A DNA stretch of 64,000 bases, taken from Bradyrhizobium frederickii (GTDB lineage: Bacteria > Pseudomonadota > Alphaproteobacteria > Rhizobiales > Xanthobacteraceae). This document shows, in pieces, positions 9,111-18,377 of the stretch. Under the pieces are notes generated by a model. The model did no database searches. It was not told the DNA's origin and saw only the letters and a program-made list of their open reading frames with translations. The stretch is taken from assembly GCF_004570865.1 (NCBI RefSeq), contig NZ_SPQS01000001.1, positions 496,001 to 560,000 of the forward strand, written 5' to 3'. The stretch's first letter is position 1; the number at the start of each line of letters is the position of its first letter. The position numbers and the translations under genes are program-made.

Positions 9111-10625
9111 CTAGGTCGACGCCCAGCCGAAACGCTGGCCAAGTTCCGCGAAGATCGCCCGCTGGCGGTCTTCCAGAACGAGAAAATACTGGATGGCCCA
9201 GCTCACCGCGCAGAACGAGGTGATCGCAAGCCCGAGTCCCCAGAGGCTGTGGATTGCCAAATGGTCTGCAAGCTTGAGCAGCAACAGGCCCAGGACCACC
9301 AGAATGACGGCCTGGGCGAGAAGTGCTCTCAGGAGGCGGTAGGAGTCAAGCTGCAACCCGCGGCTCACGGCCCGGATCTGCAACGGTAGAATGACGGCGT
9401 TCCCCACTACTTGGCCAAGGATCAACGCTCGTTCATCGAACAGGTGCAGCGTCGCAAGCGCGACTGCGGTCCACACCGCCAATTGATAGATCATGAGCCG
9501 GTTCAGACGCGACTGCACGTCTGTTCGGGTCAAGAACATGACGTTGCCGAAGGCGAGGTACTGAGCGCAGATCGGGACCAGGAAGCTCAAGCCCATCCAG
9601 AAGGCGTAGGGAGCCATCTGTGGGCCGATCCATGCCTGCATGATCTCGCGGGATAGCACGGCGGCCGCCACCAGCGGCGGAACCGTGAACATCGGCAGGA
9701 TGATCAGCCCAAATTCGCCGAGGCGCTGGAACGCCGCAGCGTTGCCGCGCTCGTCGAGGCGGCTTGCCACCGGTAGCAGGGCCGATGTCAGCAGACCAAC
9801 GACGACCTTGGATACCCGAGGCAGCCTGACCAAGGTGTCGTACACCCCGACACCCTTGGGCCCGAACAAGAGGCCGACCAGGAAGGGTTGAACCGGCAGC
9901 GCCAATCCGCCCGTCAGCTTCCCCTGCGCGAACAGCGCGCATCGGTGAATGAGCTCGCGCCGGATCGGCGCGTCCCACATAGCAAGTCTGACTTTGCGCA
10001 CGACGGCGACGAAGGCAGCGACGAACACCAGACATGCGCGCATTAAGGTGCTGGCGAGGTAAATATAGGCGACCAGCTCGAACGAAGCCGCGGCATTGGC
10101 GGCCCAGATCGTGCAGGCGACGTAGGCTATCGTTGAGCTCACCTCCGCGAGCCGCAGGACGTTGTAGCGCTCAAAGCCCTTGACAATGCCTTCCCAGACC
10201 AGCGCCGGGATCAACACCAGGTTGGCAAGTGCGGTGTAGCGCAAAATATCCGAGAACCTGTCGGCGTGAGCGGTATCGACACGGAGTGCGATGGTCAGGT
10301 AAGGCGCACTGATCCAGATGGCGGCCGCGACAAGTCCTGCGAGGCAGCCCGCGATCACGGTCAGAAGCGCCAGCTGCTGGCCGGCGATCCGCCAATTGCG
10401 ATGCTCCCGCGCCCGCGCGACTGCTTGCGTCGTGACCTCGGAGAGGCCCAGATCGAGCAGTCCCATCATGCCGCTCGGCAGCAGGATACGGGCCAGCACG
10501 ATCAGGCCGAACTCGGTCACGCCCCAGGTGCGGATGATGACAGGTATAACGACGAGGCCGAGCACCGCCGAGATCCCGAAGGCCGCGCTGGATATCAACG
10601 TGTTGCGGATCAGCTGTCTGAGCAT
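9111..10625 (-). CDS. Polysaccharide/lipid-linked oligosaccharide flippase (Wzx/MATE-like membrane protein)
   Basis: A 504-residue very hydrophobic protein with about 12 predicted membrane helices, beginning LIRNTLISSAAFGISAVLGLVVIPVIIRTWG. This is the typical opening of oligosaccharide flippases, and it includes the charged loop between helices 2 and 3 and the LLDLGLSEVTTQ segment seen in Wzx proteins (family knowledge). It would move lipid-linked repeat units to the periplasm. ATG 10623-10625 follows the PtmA homologue by 11 bases, so it is co-transcribed with the CMP-legionaminate genes. A Wzz-like and a Wzy-like gene lie 10 kb away, completing a Wzx/Wzy-type set. Confidence 0.82.
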   Translation of the reverse strand: MLRQLIRNTLISSAAFGISAVLGLVVIPVIIRTWGVTEFGLIVLARILLPSGMMGLLDLGLSEVTTQAVARAREHRNWRIAGQQLALLTVIAGCLAGLVAAAIWISAPYLTIALRVDTAHADRFSDILRYTALANLVLIPALVWEGIVKGFERYNVLRLAEVSSTIAYVACTIWAANAAASFELVAYIYLASTLMRACLVFVAAFVAVVRKVRLAMWDAPIRRELIHRCALFAQGKLTGGLALPVQPFLVGLLFGPKGVGVYDTLVRLPRVSKVVVGLLTSALLPVASRLDERGNAAAFQRLGEFGLIILPMFTVPPLVAAAVLSREIMQAWIGPQMAPYAFWMGLSFLVPICAQYLAFGNVMFLTRTDVQSRLNRLMIYQLAVWTAVALATLHLFDERALILGQVVGNAVILPLQIRAVSRGLQLDSYRLLRALLAQAVILVVLGLLLLKLADHLAIHSLWGLGLAITSFCAVSWAIQYFLVLEDRQRAIFAELGQRFGWAST

Positions 10626-10636
10626 GCCCGGCCGGC

Positions 10637-11458
10637 TCACCACGCGCTCAGTCCGCCATCGACGGCGATGTTTTGGCCGGTCACGTAGGACGCGGCATCC
10701 GACACCAGGAACAGCATGGTCCCCACCATCTCGTCCGCGCGCGCCATGCGGCCGAGCGGGATACGGGCGCCATAGCGCGCCTTGAAGGTCTCGTTCTGGC
10801 CGCTCTCCACCCCGCCGGGGGTGAGGGTATTGACCCGAACGCCTTTCGCCGCCCAGTAGGTCGCCAAGTGCTTCGTCAGGCCGATGACGCCGGCCTTGGA
10901 GGCCGTGTAGACCGCGGGCGTGTTGATGGCGCGGCCGAGATATTCGGAGCCTTCGTAGATGCGCTGGTCGGGCGCCATCAGGCCATAGATCGAGGCGGTC
11001 TGCACGATGGCGCCATATCCGCGCTCGGCCATCCGGCCGCCGAACACCTGCGCGACGTTGAACATGCCGTCCAGGTTGACCGCCATGATCTCGCGCCAGG
11101 TGTCCTGGGAAAATTTCTCGACGGGCGCAAAGAAGGCATCGACGTCGCGGGTCTTGCTGGCGGCGTTGTTGAGCAGGATCGAGACTGGCCCGAGGTCGGC
11201 CTCGATCGCATCGGCCGTGGTGCGGACGGAACTGGGCTCGGTGATGTCGCAGCCATAGCCCCTGGCGCGGACGGCGTGGCGTGATGTGACGTCGGTGGCC
11301 GCCGCATCGGTCGCAGCCTGATCGAGATCGACGATCGCGACATTGGCGCCGAACTCGGCGAGGCCTTCGGCGAAGCGACGGCCGAGGATGCCGCATCCGC
11401 CGGTGACGACGGCCGTGCGGCCGGTCAGATCGAACAGAGCCTTGAAGCTCGTGGTCAT
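10637..11458 (-). CDS. ptmA: SDR-family oxidoreductase, PtmA homologue
   Basis: A 273-residue classical short-chain dehydrogenase. The cofactor motif TGGCGILG is near residue 19, LLNNAAS follows the fourth strand, the catalytic YTASK lies near residue 180, and the C-terminal TGQNIAVDGG is typical of the family. In Campylobacter an SDR called PtmA sits next to PtmB, PtmE and PtmF and contributes to the early steps of the GDP-linked legionaminic acid route; the gene order here matches. ATG 11456-11458 was chosen because the longer frame overlaps the preceding gene. A clear paralogue sharing the APDQR, ATYWA and C-terminal motifs is encoded at 26740-27579. The exact reaction is not provable from sequence. 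Confidence 0.8.
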   Translation of the reverse strand: MTTSFKALFDLTGRTAVVTGGCGILGRRFAEGLAEFGANVAIVDLDQAATDAAATDVTSRHAVRARGYGCDITEPSSVRTTADAIEADLGPVSILLNNAASKTRDVDAFFAPVEKFSQDTWREIMAVNLDGMFNVAQVFGGRMAERGYGAIVQTASIYGLMAPDQRIYEGSEYLGRAINTPAVYTASKAGVIGLTKHLATYWAAKGVRVNTLTPGGVESGQNETFKARYGARIPLGRMARADEMVGTMLFLVSDAASYVTGQNIAVDGGLSAW

Positions 11459-11471
11459 CGCTTGGGCCTCC

Positions 11472-12173
11472 TCAGGCCGACAGTCGTTGGCGCAGCAACA
11501 GTTCGACCAGCGCGAAATCGAGATCGGAATCGATGTCGATCGAGCGCTCTTCCGGCATCTCGAACAGACGCGTGTCGGGATAGAACACCGCCGGCTGCTC
11601 CAGGAACGGCGCGACGCGCCAGACATAGATCGACGCGTTCATGTCGAAGCAGCGCGGCGCATCCTGCCGGCGCGTGATCGGAGGATTGGCGGATTTGGAA
11701 AGGCCGATGCTGCCATCGGTGCGCTGCTCGACCAGGTTGAAATAGGGCGAGCGGCGCGCCGGCGCGCCGGTGATGACGTTGCGCGCGCCGCTCTCGCGCA
11801 GCAGTGCCACAGCGCCGGCGATGTCGGAGGCCAGCCGGAGCGGGGAGGTGACATCGAGGTCGACGAAGATCTCCGGCGTCTTGCCCGTTTGCGCGATGGC
11901 CTGCTCGAGGCAGTGGCGGATCGCCGGCAGCTTCGGCGCGGTGTCGGTCGCCATCTCGTCGGGACGCTTGACCGCGATGTCGGCGCCGGCCTTCAGGGCC
12001 GAGTCGAGCAGCGAGTCGGAATCGCTGCTGAAGGCGATCGCATCGAACAAGCCGGTCTCGCGCGCCTGCGCGATGCTCCACGCGAGCACGGGCTTGCCCA
12101 GGAGATCGCGCGCATTCTTGCCGACGACCCCTTTCGAGCCCCCACGCGCGCAGATGGTGCAGAGGAGACTCAT
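11472..12173 (-). CDS. legF: CMP-legionaminic acid synthetase (CMP-sugar cytidylyltransferase)
   Basis: Activates the nonulosonic acid with CTP to the CMP donor used by glycosyltransferases. The 233-residue protein carries the family signature ICARGGSKGVVGKN at residue 5, an FSSDSD loop, and DLDVTSPLR near residue 103, where acidic residues hold the magnesium ion. The size is right for bacterial NeuA/LegF/PseF enzymes without an extra domain. ATG 12171-12173 overlaps the stop of the preceding oxidoreductase by 4 bases, indicating translational coupling. Context with LegB, C, G and I supports legionaminate as substrate. A pseudaminate- or sialate-specific enzyme cannot be excluded by sequence alone. 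It corresponds to PtmB of Campylobacter. Confidence 0.85.
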   Translation of the reverse strand: MSLLCTICARGGSKGVVGKNARDLLGKPVLAWSIAQARETGLFDAIAFSSDSDSLLDSALKAGADIAVKRPDEMATDTAPKLPAIRHCLEQAIAQTGKTPEIFVDLDVTSPLRLASDIAGAVALLRESGARNVITGAPARRSPYFNLVEQRTDGSIGLSKSANPPITRRQDAPRCFDMNASIYVWRVAPFLEQPAVFYPDTRLFEMPEERSIDIDSDLDFALVELLLRQRLSA

Positions 12174-13078
12174 GGCGATATCCAGGTCTTGGTGCGTAGA
12201 GCCCGCTCGCTGGCGTCGATTAGATGGACGACGCCGAGCGCCTCGGGCAGCGAGCAAGCCGGGCTGGCGCCACGCATCGCCGCGACATGCATGTCGCGAT
12301 AGCTCTGGTCGCGCTCGCTGGGGATCTCCGTCGTCTTGCCGTTGACCGTGAGGCGGCTGCCGACGAGGTCGGCCTCGATGGTGTCCTCATCGACATTGAC
12401 GCGGATGCGGCGGATGCCCTGCCGGTCGAGGTAGTCCATATGGACGTGGACCGATGGCGCCCGCTGCATATCGAGCAGCAAGTCGAGGTGGTCGTCGACG
12501 TCGATGTCGCGCGCGCCGGATGCGCCGCCGAGCGCCGCGACGCGATGCCACGGCCCGAACAGCCACAGGAGATAGTCCAGTTCGTGGCTGAGATCCCGCA
12601 GCACGCCGCCTCCGGAATCGACCGTGGCGGATGCGGTCGCGCGATGATCGCGGCCGGGCCGCCAGTCCCTGATGTCCTGGCCGACATAGGCGGCGACGGT
12701 GATCACGTTGCGCCCGCGCAGTCGTTCGGCCAGCGTCGTCATCACGGGATGAAAGCGCAGATTGTATCCGACGCTGACATGGGCGAACGGATATTTCGGG
12801 GGAGGAGCCGGTGTCGCGAACAGCGGCTTTTCGACAAGGACTTTGCCATCGAAGCCGGCCTGCGCGAGCTCTTGCAGATTGGCCGCATGGCGAGCGGTCT
12901 CGGTGGCGATCACCACGTAGTCCGGCTGCGCCGCCACGATGGCCTGCGTGATCGACCCGTAGTCGCCGCCTTCGCGGCGGCTGACGGTCGCGACCCCCAG
13001 CCCGAGCTCGCGCAGGATGCGCGCATGCCTTGTACCGATCGAGCCTAGGCCAACCACGACGGCTTTTGTCGAGGTCAC
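12170..13078 (-). CDS. ptmF: Gfo/Idh/MocA-family oxidoreductase, PtmF homologue
   Basis: A 302-residue NAD(P)-dependent sugar oxidoreductase. The Rossmann motif VVVGLGSIGTRHARIL is at the N-terminus, the conserved lysine lies in LVEKPLFA near residue 85, and a C-terminal substrate domain is followed by the short tail seen in this family. The start is GTG 13076-13078, overlapping the ptmE homologue by 4 bases, and it overlaps legF by 4 at the other end. In Campylobacter the same neighbour set includes an oxidoreductase of this family (PtmF), assigned to precursor formation for GDP-linked legionaminic acid. The reaction here is inferred from that synteny. Alternative: a sugar-modifying dehydrogenase of another glycan component. 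Confidence 0.8.
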   Translation of the reverse strand: MTSTKAVVVGLGSIGTRHARILRELGLGVATVSRREGGDYGSITQAIVAAQPDYVVIATETARHAANLQELAQAGFDGKVLVEKPLFATPAPPPKYPFAHVSVGYNLRFHPVMTTLAERLRGRNVITVAAYVGQDIRDWRPGRDHRATASATVDSGGGVLRDLSHELDYLLWLFGPWHRVAALGGASGARDIDVDDHLDLLLDMQRAPSVHVHMDYLDRQGIRRIRVNVDEDTIEADLVGSRLTVNGKTTEIPSERDQSYRDMHVAAMRGASPACSLPEALGVVHLIDASERALRTKTWISP

Positions 13079-14124
13079 GGGAAGACCTCGTGAAACTCCG
13101 CGTGAGCCTGCTCGAAATCCTCCAGGCGGCCGATGTCGAGCCAGTATTCCCGAATGGGATAGACTGCGACCCGTCCCTTGTCGGCGATCACCCGCTCCAG
13201 CACCGTCGGCATGTCGATGCTGACGCCGGGCGTAACGTGGCTGAAGACGGACTGGCCGATCACGTAAATCCCGGCGCTGACGAACCAGCTCTCCGTCGGT
13301 TTCTCGCGGATGGCATCGAGAAAACCGTCCGAGGTGGATACCACGCCATAGGGGACGTGGACCTTGTGCTCGCGCACCGCCATCGTCGCTTCCGCCGGCG
13401 TTCCGTTGTGGAAATCGAGCAGGGCCCCATAATTGATCGTGGTGAGGATGTCGCCATTGGTGACGATCATCGGCAGGTCCGGCGGCGTCCTGAACAGTCC
13501 GAGCGCGCCTGCAGTCCCCAGGCGTTCGGTTTCGTGGATGTACTGGATATTGGCGCCGAAGGCGGCGCCATCGGCAAAGTAGTCCTTGATCGTCTCTGCC
13601 TTGTAGTTGACCGAGATGAAGATGTTGCCAAAACCCTGCTGCACGACGTTGCGGACGATCGTCTCGAGCAGCGGTCGGCCGCCGACATTGAGCATCGGCT
13701 TCGGCACGTCGCGCGTCAGCGCGCCCAGGCGCTCGCCGAGGCCGCCCGCCATGATCAGGACGGGGTTCGGATAGTGAGCCGGCTCGAGCAGCTCATCGAG
13801 CGTCTCGACCACGACCAGATGGCCGCCCTCGTCGACAAGCGGGAGCTGCTTGATCGACCTCTGCCGCATCAACTGCAGGCGATCCTCGCGCGGCAGCGTC
13901 GCAGGAACCGACACCGGTGCACGGTTCATGATGTCGGTCGCAAGGCCGGTGAGCGGTACACCCCGCAGCAGCCCGCGCCTCACGTCACCGTCGGTGACCA
14001 AGCCGAGCAGGCGATTCTGGTCGTCGAGCACGAGCGCGATCTGAATGCTTCCGCTCTCGATGGCGGCAATAGCCTCGCCCACGGTCGCCCGCGTTCCAAC
14101 GACGGCCTTACGCCAGGATTTCAT
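13075..14124 (-). CDS. ptmE: CBS-domain sugar-1-phosphate nucleotidyltransferase, PtmE homologue (likely glucosamine-1-P guanylyltransferase)
   Basis: A 349-residue protein with two CBS motifs (residues about 1-115; VTDGDVRRGLL is characteristic) followed by a nucleotidyltransferase domain. That domain opens with PVLIMAGGLGERLGALT and contains KPMLNVGGRP, TNGDILT and the C-terminal YWLDIGRLEDF. In Campylobacter, PtmE of the same two-domain form transfers GMP to a glucosamine phosphate, so that LegB, LegC, LegH and LegG work on GDP-linked intermediates (established for that organism). ATG 14122-14124. It is first in the operon that continues to the GT2 gene, with a good promoter 50 bases upstream. 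The CBS pair may bind adenosyl nucleotides and regulate entry to the pathway. Confidence 0.85.
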   Translation of the reverse strand: MKSWRKAVVGTRATVGEAIAAIESGSIQIALVLDDQNRLLGLVTDGDVRRGLLRGVPLTGLATDIMNRAPVSVPATLPREDRLQLMRQRSIKQLPLVDEGGHLVVVETLDELLEPAHYPNPVLIMAGGLGERLGALTRDVPKPMLNVGGRPLLETIVRNVVQQGFGNIFISVNYKAETIKDYFADGAAFGANIQYIHETERLGTAGALGLFRTPPDLPMIVTNGDILTTINYGALLDFHNGTPAEATMAVREHKVHVPYGVVSTSDGFLDAIREKPTESWFVSAGIYVIGQSVFSHVTPGVSIDMPTVLERVIADKGRVAVYPIREYWLDIGRLEDFEQAHAEFHEVFP

Positions 14125-14178
14125 GGCAATCTGCCTCGTTTACGCCAGATATCGGGGGTGGCCCACCGCTGAGCCTGC

Positions 14179-14207
14179 TATATCGCGGCTGCGAGAGGCG
14201 GCGTCAA
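14179..14207 (-). promoter_or_regulatory. Sigma70-type promoter for the ptmE operon
   Basis: Read on the minus strand: TTGACG (14202-14207), a 17-base spacer, then GATATA (14179-14184), with the start codon about 50 bases downstream of the predicted transcription start. The spacing is ideal. Within the leader, at 14137-14154, lies a block (CGTTTACGCCAGATATCG on the + strand) that recurs in front of legB. Confidence 0.55.
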
Positions 14208-14269
14208 CCCCAACGGCACCCCGTGAGCACCTCTGTTAACCTCAGGGTTTCGCGGTCTGAATCGACGGT

Positions 14270-14297
14270 TTGAAGACCCGCGGTCCCCCGTTAAGAT
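14270..14297 (+). promoter_or_regulatory. Sigma70-type promoter for the acetyltransferase gene
   Basis: TTGAAG (14270-14275), a 16-base spacer and TAAGAT (14292-14297) lie directly upstream of the divergent acetyltransferase gene. AGGGGA, 6 bases before its ATG, is a good ribosome binding site. Together with the opposing promoter at 14179-14207 this forms a compact divergent control region. Confidence 0.45.
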
Positions 14298-14319
14298 CGC
14301 CCTGCGCAGGGGAATCGCG

Positions 14320-14931
14320 ATGGATGATCTCATCATCATAGGCGGCGGCGAGCATGCCTTCATGGTCTACGAGGCGGCGCTCTCGTCCGGCCAGTTCAGG
14401 GTCGTCGGCTTCCTCGATCGCCAACCCGGAACGCTTGGCGACGTCAGCTATCTCGGAACCGACGAGGCCGCGCCTGAGTATCCCGATGCTGCCTTCGTAG
14501 TGGGAATCGGATCGATGCAGGCGGGGCCCGCACGCCGGCAGATCGTCGACCGCATGCAGGTCAAACGCTGGGCATCTGTGGTTCACCCTCGTGCGATCGT
14601 CTCGCCGTCGGCCATGATCGGCGCAGGTACCGTCATCATGCCGGGCGCGATCGTCAATGCGCGGAGCCGGATCGGCGATCACTGCATCATCAATTCCGCT
14701 GTCGTCGTCGAGCACGACGTGCGGATCGGCGATTGCACGCATCTGTCGCCGGGAACCGTGGTCGGTGGAGGCGCCCAGATCGGCGAGAACTGCTTCATCG
14801 GTCTCGGTAGCCGGGTCAGGGATCATATCGCGATCGGTAACGATACGCTGGTCGCGATGGGGTCGGTGGTCACGGCTCCATGCCCGCCGGGCTCCGCCCT
14901 GCGCGGCGTTCCAGCCAAGCCGCAAGGCTAG
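14320..14931 (+). CDS. NeuD/PglD-family sugar acetyltransferase (LegH-type candidate)
   Basis: A 203-residue acyltransferase. The N-terminal Rossmann-like part opens with [19 protein letters not shown], and the C-terminal left-handed beta-helix consists of hexapeptide repeats (for example [19 protein letters not shown] and [14 protein letters not shown]). The helix contains the catalytic histidine in [13 protein letters not shown], as in PglD and NeuD. In the legionaminate route the product of the LegC aminotransferase is N-acetylated from acetyl-CoA, and no other acetyltransferase is in the window, so this is the best candidate for that step. It is the only gene of the biosynthetic set on the plus strand, and it overlaps the 3' end of legI by 4 bases tail to tail. 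An O-acetyltransferase acting on the finished sugar is the alternative. Confidence 0.8.
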   Translation: MDDLIIIGGGEHAFMVYEAALSSGQFRVVGFLDRQPGTLGDVSYLGTDEAAPEYPDAAFVVGIGSMQAGPARRQIVDRMQVKRWASVVHPRAIVSPSAMIGAGTVIMPGAIVNARSRIGDHCIINSAVVVEHDVRIGDCTHLSPGTVVGGGAQIGENCFIGLGSRVRDHIAIGNDTLVAMGSVVTAPCPPGSALRGVPAKPQG

Positions 14932-15998
14932 ATCGGTTCGTCCGGCTCGAGCGCGCGCGGCGCGACCGTTCCGACCAGCGACCAATAGTCGATCGGCGGC
15001 CGGCCGCCGCCGGGTCGCTTGGCGGTGATGTCGGCGGGTCCGATGGTCTCGCCAGCCTTCAGCGCACGCGCCGCAACGATGCTCTTGCGCGCCACAGGGA
15101 CGTTCCTGATCTCGGATCCCCTTGGCGTCTTCACGCCGTCGCCGAGCGCGCGTTCGACGTTGCGGATGGCGACGACCATGCGCCTGAAATCGTCCGGCTC
15201 GACCGAGGCGGCGTGATCGGGGCCTTGCGACTTGCGGTCGAGCGTCAGGTGCTTTTCGATGACCGTCGCGCCGAGCGCGACGGCGGCCACCGAAACCTCG
15301 AAACCATCGGTGTGATCGGAATAACCAACCGGAAGCTGGAATGCGGTCTGCATCGTCGCCATCGCCGCGAGGTTCACGTCACCGATGGGGCAGGGATATT
15401 CGGTCGTGCAATGGAGCAGGCTGACGTGCCGTGCGAGCGCCGTGCGTGCGGCCGGATCGCGCCATGCCGCGCGGAAGGCGGCGGTACCGGGTGGGTCGTC
15501 GGATGGGCCGTAGCCATGCGCAAGGACGCCCAGCGCCTCCTCGATCTCGCCGAGCGTTGCCATGCCCGTCGACAGGATCAACGTCGCGTCGGCTTTCGCG
15601 GCCGCATGCAGCAGCGGTGCATTGGTGAGATCGCCGGATCCGATCTTGATGCGCGGCAGCCCCAGCGACAGCAAGAAGGCGAGCGAAGCGTCGTCGAACG
15701 GCGTCGACAGGAATTCGATACCGCGCTCCGTGGCCCGTTCGATCAGCGTGCGATGCGCGGCCTGCGGCAGCTCGAGTCGTTCCAGCATGGCAAGCTGGCT
15801 CTCGGCAGCATCGGTGGTACGCTGCTGATAGTCGGCCTTCTTCGCCGTGCCGCCCGCCAGTGCCTTCGCGTTGAAAGTCTGGAACTTGACGATGTCGGCA
15901 CCGGCGTCGGCGGCGGCGTCGACCAGCGCCAGTGCCTTCTCCAGGCTTCCGTCGTGATTGACGCCCGCTTCCGCGATGATCAGCGTGTGCGTGGTCAT
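14928..15998 (-). CDS. legI: Legionaminic acid synthase (NeuB family)
   Basis: Condenses a 2,4-diacetamido-tetradeoxy-mannose with phosphoenolpyruvate to give the nonulosonic acid. The 356-residue protein has the NeuB TIM barrel (residues about 1-285), starting [16 protein letters not shown]. It contains [36 protein letters not shown] and the metal-binding GYSDHTDG with EKHLTLDR after it. An SAF or antifreeze-like lid domain follows (about 290-356). All usual catalytic segments are present. ATG 15996-15998 overlaps legG by 4 bases. A second NeuB with a different architecture is at 30643. Assignment to legionaminate rather than sialate rests on legB, legC and legG upstream. Confidence 0.9.
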   Translation of the reverse strand: MTTHTLIIAEAGVNHDGSLEKALALVDAAADAGADIVKFQTFNAKALAGGTAKKADYQQRTTDAAESQLAMLERLELPQAAHRTLIERATERGIEFLSTPFDDASLAFLLSLGLPRIKIGSGDLTNAPLLHAAAKADATLILSTGMATLGEIEEALGVLAHGYGPSDDPPGTAAFRAAWRDPAARTALARHVSLLHCTTEYPCPIGDVNLAAMATMQTAFQLPVGYSDHTDGFEVSVAAVALGATVIEKHLTLDRKSQGPDHAASVEPDDFRRMVVAIRNVERALGDGVKTPRGSEIRNVPVARKSIVAARALKAGETIGPADITAKRPGGGRPPIDYWSLVGTVAPRALEPDEPI

Positions 15999-17173
15999 GC
16001 CTGCTCTCCGCTTGGCGGAAGCTCGTAGAAGCCCTTTGAAAGCAGCTGCCGGAAATCCGGGATGCCGGCAACGATATCGGCAAATCGCCGGCTGGACTCG
16101 CCGTCGCCGTAAGGGTTGACGGTGGCCTGGCGGCCGCGCTGGAGCGCTGCCGCGATGGCGGCGGCAATGGCGCCGCGCTCGGGCGGCGCGTGAAACACCG
16201 AGGCCGCGCGCGCGCGTCCCTTCTGACGGTCGCCGATATCGACCGTGGGAACGCCGAAGGAGGGCGCTTCGAGCACGCCGCTCGAGGAATTGCCGATCAC
16301 CACGTCCGCGAGACTCATCAGGCTGAGATAGCGAAGCTGGCCGAGCGAGGCGACCGCGATCGTGTTCGGCCGGCCGGCCGCGAATGCCTCGATCCTGGCG
16401 TTCAAGGCGCGGCCCTCGGCGTCGGCGTTGGCGAGCGTGAACACGAAACGAAAGGCGGGATCGAGCGTCGACAGGGCCGCGAACAATTCGTCCAGTTCGG
16501 CCACCGAGCGCCCGGCTTCGACCGTGACGGGGTGAAACGTGATGAGTGCATTGCGTTCACCCAGCGGCATCCCGATCGCGCGGCTGATGCCGTCGCGGTC
16601 CACCAGATCGAGATGCTTGATGGCGTCGATGCCGACCGAGCCGATGGTATGGATGCGGGACGGGTGCTCCCCAAGCTGCATCAATCGCCGCGTCGAGTCC
16701 TGATTGCTGGTGAAATGCAGGTGCGACATCTTGCTGATGGCATGGCGCGTGGATTCGTCGATCGCGCCCTCGGTGACGTCGCCACCAAACAGATGCGCCA
16801 TCGGCAGCCGCATGAACATCGCAGCCTGCGCTGCTGCGAACATCTCGAAACGGTCACCGAGCACGACGACGAGATCGGGCAGTAACCGAGTGAACGTATC
16901 GGCAAAGCCGATGACGCCGAGGCCGACCGATTTCGCGACGCCGGCGCCGGTGTCGCTGCTCAGCAGCGTCTCGACGCGCGCGTCGACCTCAAATCCTTCT
17001 TCGCCGATTGCGTTGAAGGTGTAGCCGAACTCCGGCGCGAAATGCATCCCGGTGGCGACGAGCTGAAGTGTCAGTCCGGGCGTTCCCCGGATCGCGCGCA
17101 TCGGCCAGACCAGCAGGCCAAAATCGGCGCGGCTGCCGGTGACGAAGCAGATCTTTCGCGCGCCTCTATTCAT
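15995..17173 (-). CDS. legG: Hydrolysing nucleotide-sugar 2-epimerase (NeuC/LegG family)
   Basis: Removes the nucleotide and inverts C2, releasing the mannose-configured substrate of LegI. The 392-residue protein shows the GT-B-like epimerase fold with CFVTGSRADFGLL at the N-terminus. VLGDRFEMFAAA and HLFGGDVTEGAIDE are near residues 105-140, and GNSSSGVLEAPSFGVPTV, which holds the catalytic serine loop, is near residue 295. These are the standard NeuC signatures, and length matches the family. ATG 17171-17173 overlaps legC by 8 bases. In the GDP-linked pathway the substrate would be GDP-2,4-diacetamido-trideoxyglucose. That is inferred from the PtmE homologue, not visible in this protein. 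Confidence 0.88.
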   Translation of the reverse strand: MNRGARKICFVTGSRADFGLLVWPMRAIRGTPGLTLQLVATGMHFAPEFGYTFNAIGEEGFEVDARVETLLSSDTGAGVAKSVGLGVIGFADTFTRLLPDLVVVLGDRFEMFAAAQAAMFMRLPMAHLFGGDVTEGAIDESTRHAISKMSHLHFTSNQDSTRRLMQLGEHPSRIHTIGSVGIDAIKHLDLVDRDGISRAIGMPLGERNALITFHPVTVEAGRSVAELDELFAALSTLDPAFRFVFTLANADAEGRALNARIEAFAAGRPNTIAVASLGQLRYLSLMSLADVVIGNSSSGVLEAPSFGVPTVDIGDRQKGRARAASVFHAPPERGAIAAAIAAALQRGRQATVNPYGDGESSRRFADIVAGIPDFRQLLSKGFYELPPSGEQA

Positions 17174-18377
17174 CGCGGGTCCTGATGCTGGCGCTGCTGG
17201 GCAGGTTGATCAGGCGGCGCTCGATGGATTCCGCCGTCGAAAGGTCGCCGCGCGGGCTTTGTGCGAACATCGGCAGCTTGTGCATCAACGTCCAGACTGG
17301 GCGCGCGCCGAAGCCGGCGTCGTTGAGCGCGGCGAGAAGGTCGTCACGCCTGTCGGCATACGCCTCGTCGAGCAGGATGGCGTTCAGCCAGTAATTGCTC
17401 GTCGTGCCCGCGGGCTCGCGCGAGAAGCGCACGCCGGGCACCTCCGCAAAAACCCGCTCATAGGCCGAAGCCAACTTCCGCTTGCTCGCCAGGAAGCCGT
17501 CGAGCTGCTCCAGCTGCGCGCAGCCGAGCGCCGCGTTCAAGTTCGGCAGCCGGTAGTTGAAGCCGATCTCGTCGTGGACGAAGGCCCATTTGTGCGGCAA
17601 CTTCGCCGTCGTCGTCAGGTGCTTGGCGCGGCGGCCGAGTTCCTCGTCATTGGTCAGGATGGCGCCCCCGCCGCCCGTCGTGACGATCTTGTTGCCGTTG
17701 AAGCTGAGTGCTGCAAGGCGTGCCTGTGATCCGACCGCACGGCCTTTGTAGGTCGATCCCAGCGATTCGGCGGCGTCTTCGACCAGCGCGATGTTCCAAT
17801 CATTTGCAAGTGCCGCGATCGCGTCCAGATCGACGGGATGGCCGAAGGTGTGCATCGGAGCGATCGCCGCAATGCGGCGGCCGGTCTCGCGGTTGATGGT
17901 TCCGGTTGCAGTCTTCTGCGCGATCGCGTCGAGCCGCACCCCAAGTGCGCGCGCGTCCATGCCGAGCGTTTCGAGTGAGCTGTCGACGAAATGCGGTGTT
18001 GCGCCGCAATAGGCGATCGCGTTCGTCGTCGCGATGAAAGTCAGCGCAGGCGAGATGACCTCGTCGCCGGGTTCGACGCCTGCGAGCCTGAAGCAGGCGT
18101 GCAGCGCGGCCGTGCCATTGACGACGGCGACCGCGCGCTTGGCTCCGGTCACCTCCTCGAGCATGCGCTCGAACCGATCGACGAAGGGGCCGACCGAGGA
18201 GACGTAAGTGCTCTTGATGCACTCTTCGAGATAGGCGATCTCGTTGCCGGCGAACACCGGTTCGTGCAGCCCGAGAATGCCGTTCGGCGTTCCCACCGCG
18301 CGTCGCACGGCATCGACGATCTTTTCTTGGTCGAAGCCTGACCGTGTCACGGGACCGTCCACCATTGCCTCAGACAT
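17166..18377 (-). CDS. legC: PLP-dependent sugar aminotransferase (DegT/DnrJ/EryC1 family), LegC
   Basis: Transfers an amino group to C4 of the 4-keto sugar made by LegB. The 403-residue protein is a DegT-type aminotransferase with FVDRFERMLEEVTG, VNGTAALHACFRLAGV, EVISPALTFIATTNAI, VEDAAESLGS and SFNGNK, the last holding the pyridoxal phosphate lysine near residue 223. LegC-type enzymes have an N-terminal extension before the core, as here (about 40 residues). ATG 18375-18377 overlaps legB by 8 bases, so dehydratase and aminotransferase are translationally coupled. Similar aminotransferases serve many amino-sugar pathways; the neighbours define this one. Confidence 0.9.
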   Translation of the reverse strand: MSEAMVDGPVTRSGFDQEKIVDAVRRAVGTPNGILGLHEPVFAGNEIAYLEECIKSTYVSSVGPFVDRFERMLEEVTGAKRAVAVVNGTAALHACFRLAGVEPGDEVISPALTFIATTNAIAYCGATPHFVDSSLETLGMDARALGVRLDAIAQKTATGTINRETGRRIAAIAPMHTFGHPVDLDAIAALANDWNIALVEDAAESLGSTYKGRAVGSQARLAALSFNGNKIVTTGGGGAILTNDEELGRRAKHLTTTAKLPHKWAFVHDEIGFNYRLPNLNAALGCAQLEQLDGFLASKRKLASAYERVFAEVPGVRFSREPAGTTSNYWLNAILLDEAYADRRDDLLAALNDAGFGARPVWTLMHKLPMFAQSPRGDLSTAESIERRLINLPSSASIRTRDE

